Shown one piece after another: positions 1 through 9,342 of a DNA stretch of 64,000 nt (position 1 is the first letter of the stretch; each line of letters opens with the position of its first letter). The stretch is from Burkholderiales bacterium RIFOXYD12_FULL_59_19 (lineage in GTDB: Bacteria; Pseudomonadota; Gammaproteobacteria; Burkholderiales; Burkholderiaceae_C), in NCBI GenBank assembly GCA_001771065.1, contig MESQ01000048.1:1-64000 (forward strand), given 5' to 3'. Below the pieces are notes generated by a model. That model had not been told where the DNA came from. It ran no database searches and worked only from the letters and a program-made list of their open reading frames with translations. A program made the position numbers and the translations under genes.

Positions 1-1
1 C

Positions 2-2422
2 AACACCGACCCAACCCTGACCTACGCAACCGAGGCCAATGGCATCAATAGCGGCATCGTCGGCAGCGACACCTTCACCGGTGCGCCGACCCGTGCAGCG
101 GGTGAAAACGTGGGCAGCACCTACGCCATCGGTCAAGGTACTTTGGCCAACAGCAATTACTTGATCAACTTTGTTGCCGACAACTTTGCCATCACGCAGC
201 GCCCAATCACGGTGACAGCCGATGCCAAGAGCAAGGTCTATGGCGATGCTGATCCGGCACTGACCTACGCGGTCACGACGGGTAACCTGGTCGGAGCCGA
301 CACCTTGACGGGCGCACTCACCCGTACGGCGGGCGAAAACGTCAACAGCTACACCATCGACGCCTCTGCCCTGGCCAACGGCAACTACCTGATCACCAAG
401 CAAAACGGTGTTTTGACCATCACACAGCGCCCGATCACCCTGACAGCCGATGCCAAGAGCAAGGTCTATGGCGATGCTGATCCGGCACTGACCTATGCGG
501 TGACGACGGGCAACCTGGTCACTGGCGACAATCTGACTGGCGTACTTACCCGCGCCACGGGCGAAAACGTCAACACCTACACCATCGATGCTTCCGCCCT
601 GGCCAACAGCAACTACCTGATCACCGCCACCAATGGCACGCTGACCATCAACAAGGCGCCGCTGACCGTGACCGCTGACGACCAGACCCGACTCTACGGC
701 GCCGCCAACCCGGCCCTGACCACCACGGTAACTGGCTTTGTCAACGGTGAAACTACCGCCACCGCAGCGGGCTACACCGGCGCAGGTGATGCCAGCACCA
801 CCGCAACGCCCAGCACCAACGTTGGTGCCGCCACCATCACTGCCAGCGCGGGCACCCTGGCGGCTACCAACTACGACTTCAGCACCCTGACCAATGGCAC
901 GCTGACCATCAACAAAGCGCCCTTGACCGTTACGGCCAATGACGCGGAATTTGCGCAAACTGGCGGCGCCTACTCTGGTGGCAATGGGGTGGCCTACAGC
1001 GGCTTTGTCAATGGGGAGGCCAGCAACGTTCTGGGAGGAGCCCTCAGCTACAGCGGCACCAGTCAAGGTGCCATCAACCCGGGCACATACACCATTACGC
1101 CCGGCGGGCTGACCAGTAGCAACTATGCGTTGGCGTTTACCAATGGCACATTAACGATTTCAGCCACTGTTGCCCCCACATTTACACCTTTGCCAATTTC
1201 AGTGTCAACACCGGCTCCACCCAGTTCGATCAGCAATTCGGAAATTGCCGGGTCATCCATCACTCAGGGTCAAAGCGTGTTGCCTTCTGACGCTGCGGGC
1301 TCAGCGCCGCTCACAATTTCGGACCAGCCCGCTGCATCTGACTCGCCGGGCTTGACAGGCGCTGGGGTTTCAACAGATACAGGCACAAGCACAAACGCGT
1401 CTGCAAATCCGCCGGCCACCGTTACACCGGACAGCCTTGCCAGCATGTCCACCGAGCAAATTCGCGAGATCACCCCAGCACAGATCGCCAGCTTGGATGC
1501 CCCGGCTTTACAGGCCTTGCAGCCCAGTCAGTTGTCGGCTTTGACCAAACAACAGGTTCAGGCTTTAAGTACGCAACAAGTCCAACAGTTGAATCTGTCC
1601 CAGATCCAGGCCATGGTGCCGCAAAACTTTGCCACCCTGTCGCTGCCACAAGTCACTGCACTGTTGCCTGCGGCCAAGCGTGACTTGTTGCGCCTGGCGG
1701 CTGTGGCGCGCGAGTCTGGCAGCAGCCCGCGGATGGACTTTCGCCAAGCCAACGAGTTTGCGCAAAGTCTGGCACCGTTCATGCAGCAGCTACAGCTCTC
1801 AGAGGAATTTGGCCAACGTGTCGCGGCCATGCCCTGGAACCCGGCTTTGGCCAAGCTGCGCAATGGTGAATGGCCAACGTTCCCGGGGATGCAAGTTGGC
1901 ATGGTCAGAGTAGCAGACTCTGCAGACAACAATGACCCTCTTGTGCGTATGGCGGCGGAGATTGGTGGCTATTTTTCAACCAAAACGGCTGAAACATTGT
2001 TTCGCCGCGTTGAGCAGCTTATTCCCGTCAAGCGGCTGCTTCAGGGCAAAGCAGTGCGCACCTTGCTCGATGCCAGCCCCATCGTGGGCAACCTGTTGTC
2101 GCTCTACACCGTGACCACTGGCAAAGACGCCTTAACCGGCGAAACGGTTGATGACGTTGAACGTGCGTTGGCTATGCTGGGCACCGTGCCGGGGGGCGGA
2201 GCGTTGCTCAAGGTTGCAGGCAAATCGAGTTTTGGTTTGGTGCAAAAGCTATTGCTCAAGGCCAATCAAGGCAAACTGACTCAGATCAAGGACGTGGGTG
2301 AGTTGGCAAATCAACTCGTCAATGCCTTCCAAGCAGAAGCAGCGACAGGTAATGCACCTGCCACGCCAGAGATCACCATGGTCGCACAAAATCTGTTCAA
2401 AAAATTGACGCTTTCGCCTTGA
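2..2422 (+). CDS. MBG/YDG-repeat filamentous adhesin, 3' part only
   Basis: The frame is open from the window edge, so the 5' end is missing; 806 codons are visible. Codons 1 to about 380 are repeats with the motif KVYGDADPALTY, the MBG/YDG modules of large secreted FHA-type adhesins. A Ser/Thr/Pro-rich linker follows (about codons 385-480), then a helical stretch of LxxxQ(I/V)xxL repeats (about codons 482-555). Near the C terminus, codons 688-738 (nt 2063-2215) contain SPIVGNLLS, TGKDALTGE and ERALAMLG, which resemble the pre-toxin TG domain that precedes toxin tips in polymorphic toxins. Only about 70 residues follow and they resemble no toxin I recognise. Probably a cell-surface or two-partner-secreted protein; the signal and secretion domain lie outside the window. 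Confidence 0.8.
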   Translation, partial: NTDPTLTYATEANGINSGIVGSDTFTGAPTRAAGENVGSTYAIGQGTLANSNYLINFVADNFAITQRPITVTADAKSKVYGDADPALTYAVTTGNLVGADTLTGALTRTAGENVNSYTIDASALANGNYLITKQNGVLTITQRPITLTADAKSKVYGDADPALTYAVTTGNLVTGDNLTGVLTRATGENVNTYTIDASALANSNYLITATNGTLTINKAPLTVTADDQTRLYGAANPALTTTVTGFVNGETTATAAGYTGAGDASTTATPSTNVGAATITASAGTLAATNYDFSTLTNGTLTINKAPLTVTANDAEFAQTGGAYSGGNGVAYSGFVNGEASNVLGGALSYSGTSQGAINPGTYTITPGGLTSSNYALAFTNGTLTISATVAPTFTPLPISVSTPAPPSSISNSEIAGSSITQGQSVLPSDAAGSAPLTISDQPAASDSPGLTGAGVSTDTGTSTNASANPPATVTPDSLASMSTEQIREITPAQIASLDAPALQALQPSQLSALTKQQVQALSTQQVQQLNLSQIQAMVPQNFATLSLPQVTALLPAAKRDLLRLAAVARESGSSPRMDFRQANEFAQSLAPFMQQLQLSEEFGQRVAAMPWNPALAKLRNGEWPTFPGMQVGMVRVADSADNNDPLVRMAAEIGGYFSTKTAETLFRRVEQLIPVKRLLQGKAVRTLLDASPIVGNLLSLYTVTTGKDALTGETVDDVERALAMLGTVPGGGALLKVAGKSSFGLVQKLLLKANQGKLTQIKDVGELANQLVNAFQAEAATGNAPATPEITMVAQNLFKKLTLSP
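221..673 (+). repeat. Tandem ~228-bp MBG repeat units
   Basis: Two adjacent units (221-448 and 449-673; 76 and 75 codons) are nearly identical at DNA level, for example around GATGCCAAGAGCAAGGTCTA at both starts. A diverged unit precedes them at 1-220 and further diverged ones follow to about 1160. High DNA identity suggests recent duplication or gene conversion. Confidence 0.85.
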
Positions 2423-2631
2423 AACTGCCCACGGACAGTGCGCCGGTGTGCGCTTGAGTAGCACGGGCACGGTCGGGGTTGGGAGCCAGCGATGGCGGTG
2501 GATGGGTGGCGCGGCACCGGGGCGCAAATACATGCCATCTTGCAAAAAGTAGATCCACCACAAGGTTCGCGACAGCGATTCGCTCTATAGTATTGTGGCA
2601 AATCAACCCATCAAAAAGCTAGAGGACTCTC

Positions 2632-4863
2632 ATGACCAAATCAAAAATCATCTACACACTCACTGACGAGGCACCCTTGCTGGCGACCTGTTCTTTTCTT
2701 CCGGTCATCCGTACTTTCGCCGCGCCGGCGGGCATTGAGATTGAAAAAAGTGACATTTCAGTGGCAGCCCGTGTCCTGGCTGAATTCCCCGAGTACCTGA
2801 CCGATGCGCAAAAAGTGCCAAACACCCTGGCTGAACTAGGCCGCCTGACGCTGCTGCCCGACACCAACATCATCAAGCTGCCCAACATCAGCGCGTCCTT
2901 GCCGCAGCTCACCGCCGCCATCAAGGAACTGCAGGCGCGTGGCTTCAAGATTCCTGATTTTCCTGAAGCGCCCAAGACCGACGAAGAAAAGGCGCTCAAG
3001 ACCCGTTACTCCAAGTGCCTGGGCAGCTCGGTCAACCCGGTGCTGCGCGAAGGCAACTCTGACCGCCGTGCCCCGCTGGCCGTCAAGCGTTATGCCCGCA
3101 AAAACCCGCACAGCATGGGCAAGTGGAGCATGGCGTCGCGCACCCACGTGGCGCACATGACCAAGGGCGACTTCTACCATGGCGAGAAGTCCCTGACCCT
3201 GGACAAGGCGCGCGATGTCCGCATGGAACTGGTTGGCAAAAGCGGCAAGACCACGGTGCTCAAACCCCTGACCAAGCTGCTGGCGGGCGAGATCATCGAC
3301 AGCATGTTCATGAGCAAAAAGGCGCTGTGCGAGTTTTATGAAGAACAGTTGGAAGATTGCCGCCAGACCGGCGTGATGTTCTCGCTGCACGTCAAGGCCA
3401 CCATGATGAAGGTGTCGCACCCGATCGTGTTCGGCCACTGCGTGCGGATTTTCTACAAGGAAGCGTTTGAAAAACACGCCAAGCTGTTTGAGGAACTGGG
3501 CGTCAATGTCAACAACGGCATGTCCAACCTGTACGACAAGATCGCCAACCTGCCGGAGTCCAAGCGGGAAGAAATCGAACGCGACCTGCACGCCTGCCAC
3601 GAGCACCGGCCCGAGTTGGCCATGGTCGATTCGGCCAAGGGCATCACCAACTTCCACTCGCCCAGCGATGTGATCGTGGATGCCTCCATGCCCGCCATGA
3701 TCCGTATTGGAGGCAAGATGTGGGGCGCCGATGGCCGCCCCAAAGACACCAAGGCCGTGATGCCCGAGAGCACCTTTGCCCGCATTTACCAGGAGATGAT
3801 CAACTTCTGCAAGACCAACGGCAACTTTGACCCGGTCACCATGGGCACCGTGCCCAATGTCGGCCTGATGGCCCAGCAGGCCGAAGAATACGGTTCACAC
3901 GACAAAACCTTCGAAATTCTTGAGGACGGCGAGGCCAACATTGTTGACATCGCCACGGGCGAAGTACTGCTGACCCAGAACGTTGAAGCCGGCGACATCT
4001 GGCGCATGTGCGAGTGCAAGGACGCGCCGATCCGCGACTGGGTCAAGCTGGCCGTCACCCGCGCCCGCAATTCCGGCATGCCGGCCATCTTCTGGCTCGA
4101 CCCGTACCGCGCGCATGAAGCCGAACTGATCAAAAAGGTCGAGCTGTACCTGAAAGACCATGACACCACGGGTCTGGACATCCAGCACATGTCCCAGATG
4201 CGCGCCATGCGCTACACGCTGGAGCGCGTCATCCGCGGCATGGACACCATCTCGGTCACCGGCAATATTCTGCGCGACTACCTGACTGACCTGTTCCCCA
4301 TCATGGAACTGGGCACCAGCGCCAAGATGCTGTCCATCGTGCCGCTGATGGCGGGTGGCGGCATGTACGAAACCGGTGCTGGTGGCTCTGCGCCCAAGCA
4401 TGTCAAGCAATTGGTCGAAGAAAACCATCTGCGCTGGGATTCGCTGGGAGAATTTCTGGCGCTGGCGGTGTCGCTGGAAGATTTGGGGCTGAAAACGGGC
4501 AACAAAAAAGCCACGATTTTGGCCAAAACGCTGGACGATGCCACCGGAAAATTGCTCGACAATCGCAAGTCGCCTTCCACCCGCACCGGCGAGCTTGACA
4601 ACCGTGGTAGCCAGTTTTACCTGGCCATGTACTGGGCGCAGGAGCTTGCCGCGCAGACCGAGGACAAAGAGCTGCAAGCGCATTTCGCGCCGCTGGCCAA
4701 AGCGCTGACCGACAACGAGGCGCAAATCACCGCCGAATTCAAGGCAGTGCAGGGCAAACCGGTGGACATTGGTGGTTATTACCTGGCCGACGCTGCCAAG
4801 GTCAAGGCCGTCATGCGGCCGAGCGCCACGTTTAATGCCGTCTTGAAAGCTATGCGAGGCTGA
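2632..4863 (+). CDS. icd: Isocitrate dehydrogenase, NADP-dependent, monomeric type
   Basis: 743 aa, the normal size of the monomeric IDH family (EC 1.1.1.42), unrelated in sequence to the ~420-aa dimeric enzyme. It oxidatively decarboxylates isocitrate to 2-oxoglutarate in the TCA cycle, making NADPH. The substrate loop is intact: Ser132, Asn135, Arg139 and Arg145 in [16 protein letters not shown] match the numbering of the Azotobacter enzyme. A GAGGA Shine-Dalgarno stands 5-9 bases before the ATG. The 209-bp gap upstream (2423-2631) has no gene; it holds a possible -10 (TATAGT, 2586-2591) without a clear -35. A strong terminator follows the gene. Confidence 0.96.
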   Translation: MTKSKIIYTLTDEAPLLATCSFLPVIRTFAAPAGIEIEKSDISVAARVLAEFPEYLTDAQKVPNTLAELGRLTLLPDTNIIKLPNISASLPQLTAAIKELQARGFKIPDFPEAPKTDEEKALKTRYSKCLGSSVNPVLREGNSDRRAPLAVKRYARKNPHSMGKWSMASRTHVAHMTKGDFYHGEKSLTLDKARDVRMELVGKSGKTTVLKPLTKLLAGEIIDSMFMSKKALCEFYEEQLEDCRQTGVMFSLHVKATMMKVSHPIVFGHCVRIFYKEAFEKHAKLFEELGVNVNNGMSNLYDKIANLPESKREEIERDLHACHEHRPELAMVDSAKGITNFHSPSDVIVDASMPAMIRIGGKMWGADGRPKDTKAVMPESTFARIYQEMINFCKTNGNFDPVTMGTVPNVGLMAQQAEEYGSHDKTFEILEDGEANIVDIATGEVLLTQNVEAGDIWRMCECKDAPIRDWVKLAVTRARNSGMPAIFWLDPYRAHEAELIKKVELYLKDHDTTGLDIQHMSQMRAMRYTLERVIRGMDTISVTGNILRDYLTDLFPIMELGTSAKMLSIVPLMAGGGMYETGAGGSAPKHVKQLVEENHLRWDSLGEFLALAVSLEDLGLKTGNKKATILAKTLDDATGKLLDNRKSPSTRTGELDNRGSQFYLAMYWAQELAAQTEDKELQAHFAPLAKALTDNEAQITAEFKAVQGKPVDIGGYYLADAAKVKAVMRPSATFNAVLKAMRG

Positions 4864-4903
4864 TGCTTAAATCAGGCTGATCTGTGCCTCGGCGCAGATG
4901 TGC

Positions 4904-4940
4904 AAGGGCAGATGGAGCGCCTCCTTCTGCCCTTTTTGTT
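4904..4940. terminator. Bidirectional intrinsic terminator between icd and the oxidoreductase
   Basis: AAGGGCAGA (4904-4912) pairs with TCTGCCCTT (4926-4934). Inside, after one T-T mismatch, GGAG/CTCC closes a CGC loop. TTTTTGTT follows on the plus strand, and the AA-rich left foot gives a short U run on the other strand. It sits between convergent genes. Confidence 0.85.
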
Positions 4941-4947
4941 GGGTGTT

Positions 4948-5946
4948 TTAGACCTCTTCCCAGCGCCCGCTGTTGCCGGACTTGAACAGGGCGTCAAGGA
5001 TGCGCATGTTGCAAATGGCATCTTCCACGCCATAAGGCAGGGCGATTTCTCCGCGCACCGCTTGAGAGAAGGCATCACCCTGCAAGGTGTACATGTTGCA
5101 GGGTGCCAGGGTCTCCGCCACGGCCGAGGCGCCACCGGGTGCGCTGCCATCGTCCACAAAAATTCGGGTGGCCCCACCCAGCGGCGCGTTGAACGGAATC
5201 TCAAGCTCCAGGCGCTGCTTGGTGCCGATGGCCTGCACGCGCTGGTACGGTACCGATTGGGTCGACACCGTGAAGTCAAGCCGTCGCCCGCCGCCAAAGT
5301 CCACCATGGCCGTCACCGTGCGGTCGGTCTGAAAATCGGGGTCACGGTCGAACAGGGCCACCGCGCGCAGCGGCTCCGATTCAAACAGAAAGCGACCCGC
5401 CACCACGGCGTAGCAGCCAATGTCATAGAGCGCGCCACCCCCCACTGCCGGCAGGTTGCGGATGTTGTCAGGCTGACGGTTGAAGTACGAGAAAAACGCC
5501 TGCACTGTGCGCAGTTCACCCAAGGCGCCGCTGCGCACCAGCTCGCGTGAGCGCAACCACTGCGGGTGAAACCGCACCATGAAAGCCTCCATGATGTGCA
5601 CCTTGCCCGCCACTTCGCGCAGTGCTTCGGCCTGACGCGCGTTCATGGCAAAGGGTTTTTCGCACAGCACATGTTTGCCAGCGCGGGCAGCGGCCAGCGT
5701 CATGGCCACATGCTGGTCGTTGGGCAGCGGGTTGTAGATGGCCTCAATGTCGGGGTCGGAAAAAAGTTCGTCATAGGAGCCGTAGGCCTTGGCGATACCC
5801 ATATCATCAGCCACTTTTTGCGCCTGCGCCAGCGAGCGTGAGGCGATGGCCCCGATGTGGCTCCACTGCCCCTGCTGCATCGCCGGAATGACCTTTTCAC
5901 GGCCAATTTTGGCGGTGCTCAAAATGCCCCATTTGACTTTTTTCAT
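4948..5946 (-). CDS. Gfo/Idh/MocA-family NAD(P)-dependent oxidoreductase
   Basis: 332 aa from the ATG at 5946, where the protein begins MKKVKWGILSTAKIG, a standard N-terminal Rossmann strand; the frame extends upstream but without family similarity. The EKP motif (VLCEKPFAMN, about residue 95-104) marks the Gfo/Idh/MocA family, whose members oxidise or reduce sugars, inositols or related polyols with NAD(P). The second half has the usual C-terminal beta-sheet domain (MEAFMVRFHPQW, VGGGALYDIGCYAV). Substrate cannot be read from sequence. Divergent from the ABC ATPase with an 89-bp shared upstream region; convergent with icd. Confidence 0.88.
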   Translation of the reverse strand: MKKVKWGILSTAKIGREKVIPAMQQGQWSHIGAIASRSLAQAQKVADDMGIAKAYGSYDELFSDPDIEAIYNPLPNDQHVAMTLAAARAGKHVLCEKPFAMNARQAEALREVAGKVHIMEAFMVRFHPQWLRSRELVRSGALGELRTVQAFFSYFNRQPDNIRNLPAVGGGALYDIGCYAVVAGRFLFESEPLRAVALFDRDPDFQTDRTVTAMVDFGGGRRLDFTVSTQSVPYQRVQAIGTKQRLELEIPFNAPLGGATRIFVDDGSAPGGASAVAETLAPCNMYTLQGDAFSQAVRGEIALPYGVEDAICNMRILDALFKSGNSGRWEEV

Positions 5947-6035
5947 GATGTGTGCCTTTTTGTTTGCCTGACGGTGATGCTGCCAAACATTGTAGAAACG
6001 GGCGGCAGGCGCATCGGCAATGCCAAAATGCCGCC

Positions 6036-6728
6036 ATGCACAACACGTCCAGGCACCCCAATGCACCGCAAGCAGCCGTCACACAAGCCAACAGGCCCAA
6101 GGCCGCGCCCATCCTGCAACTGTCGGGCGTGACGTATTGCCTGCCTGATCGGTTGCTGTGTGAGCGCTGGTCGGTTGTCATTGCGGCCGGGCTCACCCTG
6201 GTGCGCGGCGGTGATGGCAGTGGCAAAACCACAATGCTGGCCCTGTTGGCAGGCGATGTGCCGCCTGCTGAAGGCGAACTGACCCTCAAGGGCCTGCCCT
6301 TGTCGACGGAGCATGAGGCGTATCGCCGGCAGGTTTTCAGGGTCGACCCCCGAGCCGACACCCATGACGCCATGCCCGTGAGCCATTTTTTAAGCACGGC
6401 AGCGGCGCAGTATCCCAACTTCAGCACGACCGACCTGGCCGACCTGTTGGCGGGTTTTTCAGTGCAGGAGCAACTGGGCAAGTCCCTCTACATGCTGTCC
6501 ACCGGCACCAAACGCAAAGTGATGCTGGCCACGGCCTTGGCCAGTGGCGCCGCATTTACCCTGCTCGACGAACCCTTTGCCGCGCTGGACTGGCCCTCCG
6601 TCAACTTTCTGCATGAGGTGCTGACCGATGCCGCCCAGCACCCGAGCCGGGCGTTTGTCATCGCAGACCATGAAGCGCCAGAGGGCATTCCCCTGGCCGC
6701 GTGTATTGATTTGCCCTTGATCATCTGA
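6036..6728 (+). CDS. Lone ABC-type ATPase domain protein
   Basis: 230 aa from the ATG at 6036. Walker A is GGDGSGKTT (about residues 58-66); the signature region is degenerate (LSTGTKRKV rather than LSGGQ); Walker B is FTLLDEP; the switch His is in IADHEAP. Size and layout resemble short single-domain ATPases such as CcmA, but there is no permease next to it. It may energise a membrane protein encoded elsewhere; substrate unknown. The start could be one of several codons because the frame is open upstream to 5952. Confidence 0.7.
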   Translation: MHNTSRHPNAPQAAVTQANRPKAAPILQLSGVTYCLPDRLLCERWSVVIAAGLTLVRGGDGSGKTTMLALLAGDVPPAEGELTLKGLPLSTEHEAYRRQVFRVDPRADTHDAMPVSHFLSTAAAQYPNFSTTDLADLLAGFSVQEQLGKSLYMLSTGTKRKVMLATALASGAAFTLLDEPFAALDWPSVNFLHEVLTDAAQHPSRAFVIADHEAPEGIPLAACIDLPLII

Positions 6729-6931
6729 TCCACCAGCACAGGCTGGCTCTACTCACGGGTCGGCGTTGGGTGGTGACAGATGTGCCGGTACTGGTGACGA
6801 TTTGAGCACTGGAGGTCGTGCTTCTGTTACCGCTAGAGACCCATTGCCGCCAGTCACGACAGGCAGCTTACCGGTTGCCCAATTCGACTCCGGTGTTGTT
6901 GTTGGGGTGCTGTCGCTCTTGATGGCAGCTT
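6729..6931. other. Intergenic, no confident gene
   Basis: Between the ABC ATPase and the toxin-antitoxin operon. The minus strand has an open Ser/Thr/Pro-rich stretch (about 6760-6930) ending in TGA, without a start or a recognisable family. It could be a gene remnant; I do not call it a gene. Confidence 0.4.
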
Positions 6932-6972
6932 TTGACCGACAGTCCTATTTTTATAGTAAAAAGTGCTATAGT
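6932..6972 (+). promoter_or_regulatory. Candidate promoter/operator of the higBA-like operon
   Basis: TTGACC (6932-6937) resembles a -35. Two TATAGT hexamers follow (6952-6957 and 6967-6972); the 14-base spacing to the first is short. TATAG (6952-6956) and CTATA (6966-6970) form an inverted repeat over the likely -10, just 10 bases before the toxin ATG. Autoregulatory binding by the antitoxin is an inference. Confidence 0.4.
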
Positions 6973-6980
6973 TTCGCTCC

Positions 6981-7376
6981 ATGACGGATCAAAAACGCGT
7001 TTTTAAGACAAAAACCTTTGACAGATGGGCAAAGAAATTACTTGGTGACGACATATTGTGCAGGGCTGCAAGAGAGATAGAGCAAGGCTTGTTTGATGCA
7101 GACCTGGGTGGCGGTATTTGCAAGAAGCGGGTCGCCATTGCAGGCATGGGAAAAAGTGGGGGCACAAGAACATTGGTAGCCAAACAACATGCTGCAGCGA
7201 TTTTCTTTTTGCTCGGCAGAGAAAAGAGCTCACCGGGCACCGACTTCTCTGATTCTGCCGTGGAAGCGGTCAAACTTATCGGTGCAAATTTGCAAATTCA
7301 ACCCATGTCAAAACTTGATGAAATGAAGTTCAACGGAAGCTTAAAGGAGATATGCAATGCCGAAAAGAACCAGTGA
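6981..7376 (+). CDS. RelE/HigB-like type II toxin
   Basis: 131 aa. The N-terminal pattern VFKTKTFDRWAKK, then EIEQGLFDADLGGGICKKRVA and GKSGGTRTLVA, is that of the short RelE-like family (Pfam RelE, PF06296) usually paired with a downstream HTH antitoxin. Members are ribosome-dependent mRNA interferases; activity here is not proven. The last 20 nt overlap the antitoxin gene, so the two are translationally coupled in toxin-first (HigBA) order. Ends slightly longer than usual, with SKLDEMKFNGSLKEI. Confidence 0.85.
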   Translation: MTDQKRVFKTKTFDRWAKKLLGDDILCRAAREIEQGLFDADLGGGICKKRVAIAGMGKSGGTRTLVAKQHAAAIFFLLGREKSSPGTDFSDSAVEAVKLIGANLQIQPMSKLDEMKFNGSLKEICNAEKNQ

Positions 7377-7689
7377 AGAAGCGCGCATGCTCCAGGAACT
7401 GCTGGATACAGCGGCGGACATGAGCTCCTACGGCGTCATGTCTAAAACAGACATGGCTCGCATCCGAGCGCTTTGCGAAGTGCCCCCTGCATACACACCA
7501 GAGCGCGTTGTGGCAATCCGCACAACGATTGTGAAAGCAAGCCAAGCGGTTTTCGCAACGATGCTCAATGTGAGCGTATCGACAGTGCAAAAATGGGAAT
7601 CGCCCGCTGCCAACAAGCACCCCAGTGGAACCTCGGCAAAGTTATTGCAAATGGTTGAGGCCAAAGGAGTCGAGGCACTTTTGGTTTAG
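7357..7689 (+). CDS. HTH antitoxin of the HigA/NadS type
   Basis: 110 aa. The C-terminal half is an XRE-like helix-turn-helix (SQAVFATMLNVSVSTVQKWE, about residues 63-82) followed by SGTSAKLLQMVEAKG, typical of antitoxins paired with RelE-like toxins. The start is preceded by AAGGAGA inside the toxin gene. Expected to neutralise the toxin and repress the operon through the palindrome before the toxin start. Confidence 0.85.
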   Translation: MPKRTSEEARMLQELLDTAADMSSYGVMSKTDMARIRALCEVPPAYTPERVVAIRTTIVKASQAVFATMLNVSVSTVQKWESPAANKHPSGTSAKLLQMVEAKGVEALLV

Positions 7690-8027
7690 TTGGGGGCGGG
7701 CTCGTCGATCCATAGGTGGCAACGGCCGCTTTGGAGCATGCAGATCGCAAAACTGTAAGACCGGAAACGCTGCGAACCAGCTGTAAAAATCACTGAGAAG
7801 CCGACGCTGGTATGCACCTTGAATTTGTGTTTTCTTGTTTGAGTTCACACACCCTGCGCCTGCAGGAGATGGGTTGGGGTACTGCCCGAAAACTTGAAAA
7901 CAGCACGACTCTAACCGTCAAATTTTGGGTGTTGTTTCAGCACTCAGTTCCCGGGCCAGCGCGCCGGATTCCCGCCTGTGGCCGCATTGCCCGGAAAGGC
8001 CCAGGCGAGGGGCCTGCTGACCGCGCG
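7690..8027. other. Intergenic, nothing recognised
   Basis: 338 bp between the higBA-like pair and the end of hipA. Short open frames exist on both strands but none resembles a known protein or shows a clear start signal. No good terminator was seen. Confidence 0.5.
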
Positions 8028-9341
8028 TCAAGTCCTGCGAAATGGACTTGTAGGCCTTCGTTTGGGAGGCGCTCCCTGGTACTGGCCGGCGTCAAACGTC
8101 TGTCTTTGGCTCAGCAATTCGTCACCGTCGAGGCGCTCTGCCAAGCTTTCCAGGTCGCTTTTCGATACCCCGATGGATTCAAAATGCGCGCGCCAGGTGT
8201 TGACTACCCCGATGACTTGGACAACTTGTGCGGCGGCCCGGGCCGGCACAAGCCCAAACGCATCGCACTGGGACATCGCGTTGGCCAGCGTGGACTCTTG
8301 CCCGTACACCCCGCAGATGAACTCTTGATAGCCCTGTCCTGAATTGGTGGGGAGCACGTCATACGCTGGCGCCAGCCTCAGCCGTCCATTGGCGGTGGGG
8401 TTCACGACAAGGAGCGCGTGGTTCTTCTCGTGGTCGTCGGTGTTGTCGACCAGGATGTTGAACACCATTCGGCGGAACAGTTCTTGGGCGTCGGCCAGAT
8501 GCGCGTCGCCTTGGCTGACACCGACTCTGCGCAGGATTCGGGCGAGCTGCGGGTATCCCATTTCTGGCTCGGTACCAGCCGGAGTCGCCGCTCGGATAGC
8601 GGTACCCGCCGAAATGCTGTGAATCCGCTGGCCGTCCACGCGGTCGAATCGCCGAATGGCCACGGCATTCGCCGCCGCCAGGTGAATGACCCGGGTCTGG
8701 GCGACGGAGATGCCGGCCTGGGCCGCCAACGTCATGGTCGCGTGCTCGATGAGCGGAGCGTCCACGTGCTCGTTGTTGAAGAACTTGATGACCCACTGCT
8801 CGCCCTCGATGTCGATAAGCGCCTTGGGCTTGGCGCCGCCTAACGGGCTGCCACCGCCTTCAATGATTTTGGCTTCGAGAGTAGTTAAGGCATCGCCGGC
8901 TTCAATCTTGGCCACAACCTCACTGAGTTCCTGGGCTTGCGCCAACCGTGGCAGGGGGCCGCCTTTTCGGGGGAGGTAAGTGGTGGGCGAGGTCGAAACC
9001 CCTAACGCACCGAAGCGGTCGTCACCAGCGTAGTACAAATACTCCATGAGGGACAGGCGCTGGGGCTTGTCGACGAAGCGAATGACTTTTTCACCCCAAC
9101 GGTCCGGGCGCGCGTCATCCACGGCACCGACTGCGCGGGGCGCGTTGGCGCTCAGTCGCCCCGGCGGGGAGAACTCGTTGTCCACAAGGGGCAGGTCCTC
9201 GCTGAGTGCAAATCCATGGGCCAGCCAGTCCCCGGCGTAGTGGAGCGAGACGCCCTTGCCGGCGGCAACCAGCTTCAACGCACCGACGTAGCGAGGCGTC
9301 GGGTCTCCCAGGTACCAAAGGTACAAGTCATCCAGGCGCAT
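8028..9341 (-). CDS. hipA: HipA-family serine/threonine kinase toxin
   Basis: 437 aa from the ATG at 9341, which follows the hipB stop by one base. Family landmarks are present: an N-terminal DLYLWYLGDP barrel, GGGSPLGGAKPKALI (P-loop-like autophosphorylation region), WVIKFF (ATP-binding Lys), RRFDR, NILVDNTDDHEKNHALL (catalytic Asp and Asn) and LAPAYDVLPT (metal-binding Asp). E. coli HipA phosphorylates GltX and stops translation; the target here is unknown. The catalytic set looks intact, so the toxin is probably active. Confidence 0.9.
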   Translation of the reverse strand: MRLDDLYLWYLGDPTPRYVGALKLVAAGKGVSLHYAGDWLAHGFALSEDLPLVDNEFSPPGRLSANAPRAVGAVDDARPDRWGEKVIRFVDKPQRLSLMEYLYYAGDDRFGALGVSTSPTTYLPRKGGPLPRLAQAQELSEVVAKIEAGDALTTLEAKIIEGGGSPLGGAKPKALIDIEGEQWVIKFFNNEHVDAPLIEHATMTLAAQAGISVAQTRVIHLAAANAVAIRRFDRVDGQRIHSISAGTAIRAATPAGTEPEMGYPQLARILRRVGVSQGDAHLADAQELFRRMVFNILVDNTDDHEKNHALLVVNPTANGRLRLAPAYDVLPTNSGQGYQEFICGVYGQESTLANAMSQCDAFGLVPARAAAQVVQVIGVVNTWRAHFESIGVSKSDLESLAERLDGDELLSQRQTFDAGQYQGAPPKRRPTSPFRRT

Positions 9342-9342
9342 T

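Noticed and set aside
2836-3657. Long antisense frame inside icd, and similar ones inside rpoB, rpoC and fdsA
   Set aside because: Long antisense frames are expected in GC-rich genes; their His/Val/Gly-rich translations resemble no protein.
6766-6984. 72-aa plus-strand frame before the higBA-like pair
   Set aside because: No family similarity, unnatural composition, and it runs through the candidate promoter of the toxin gene.
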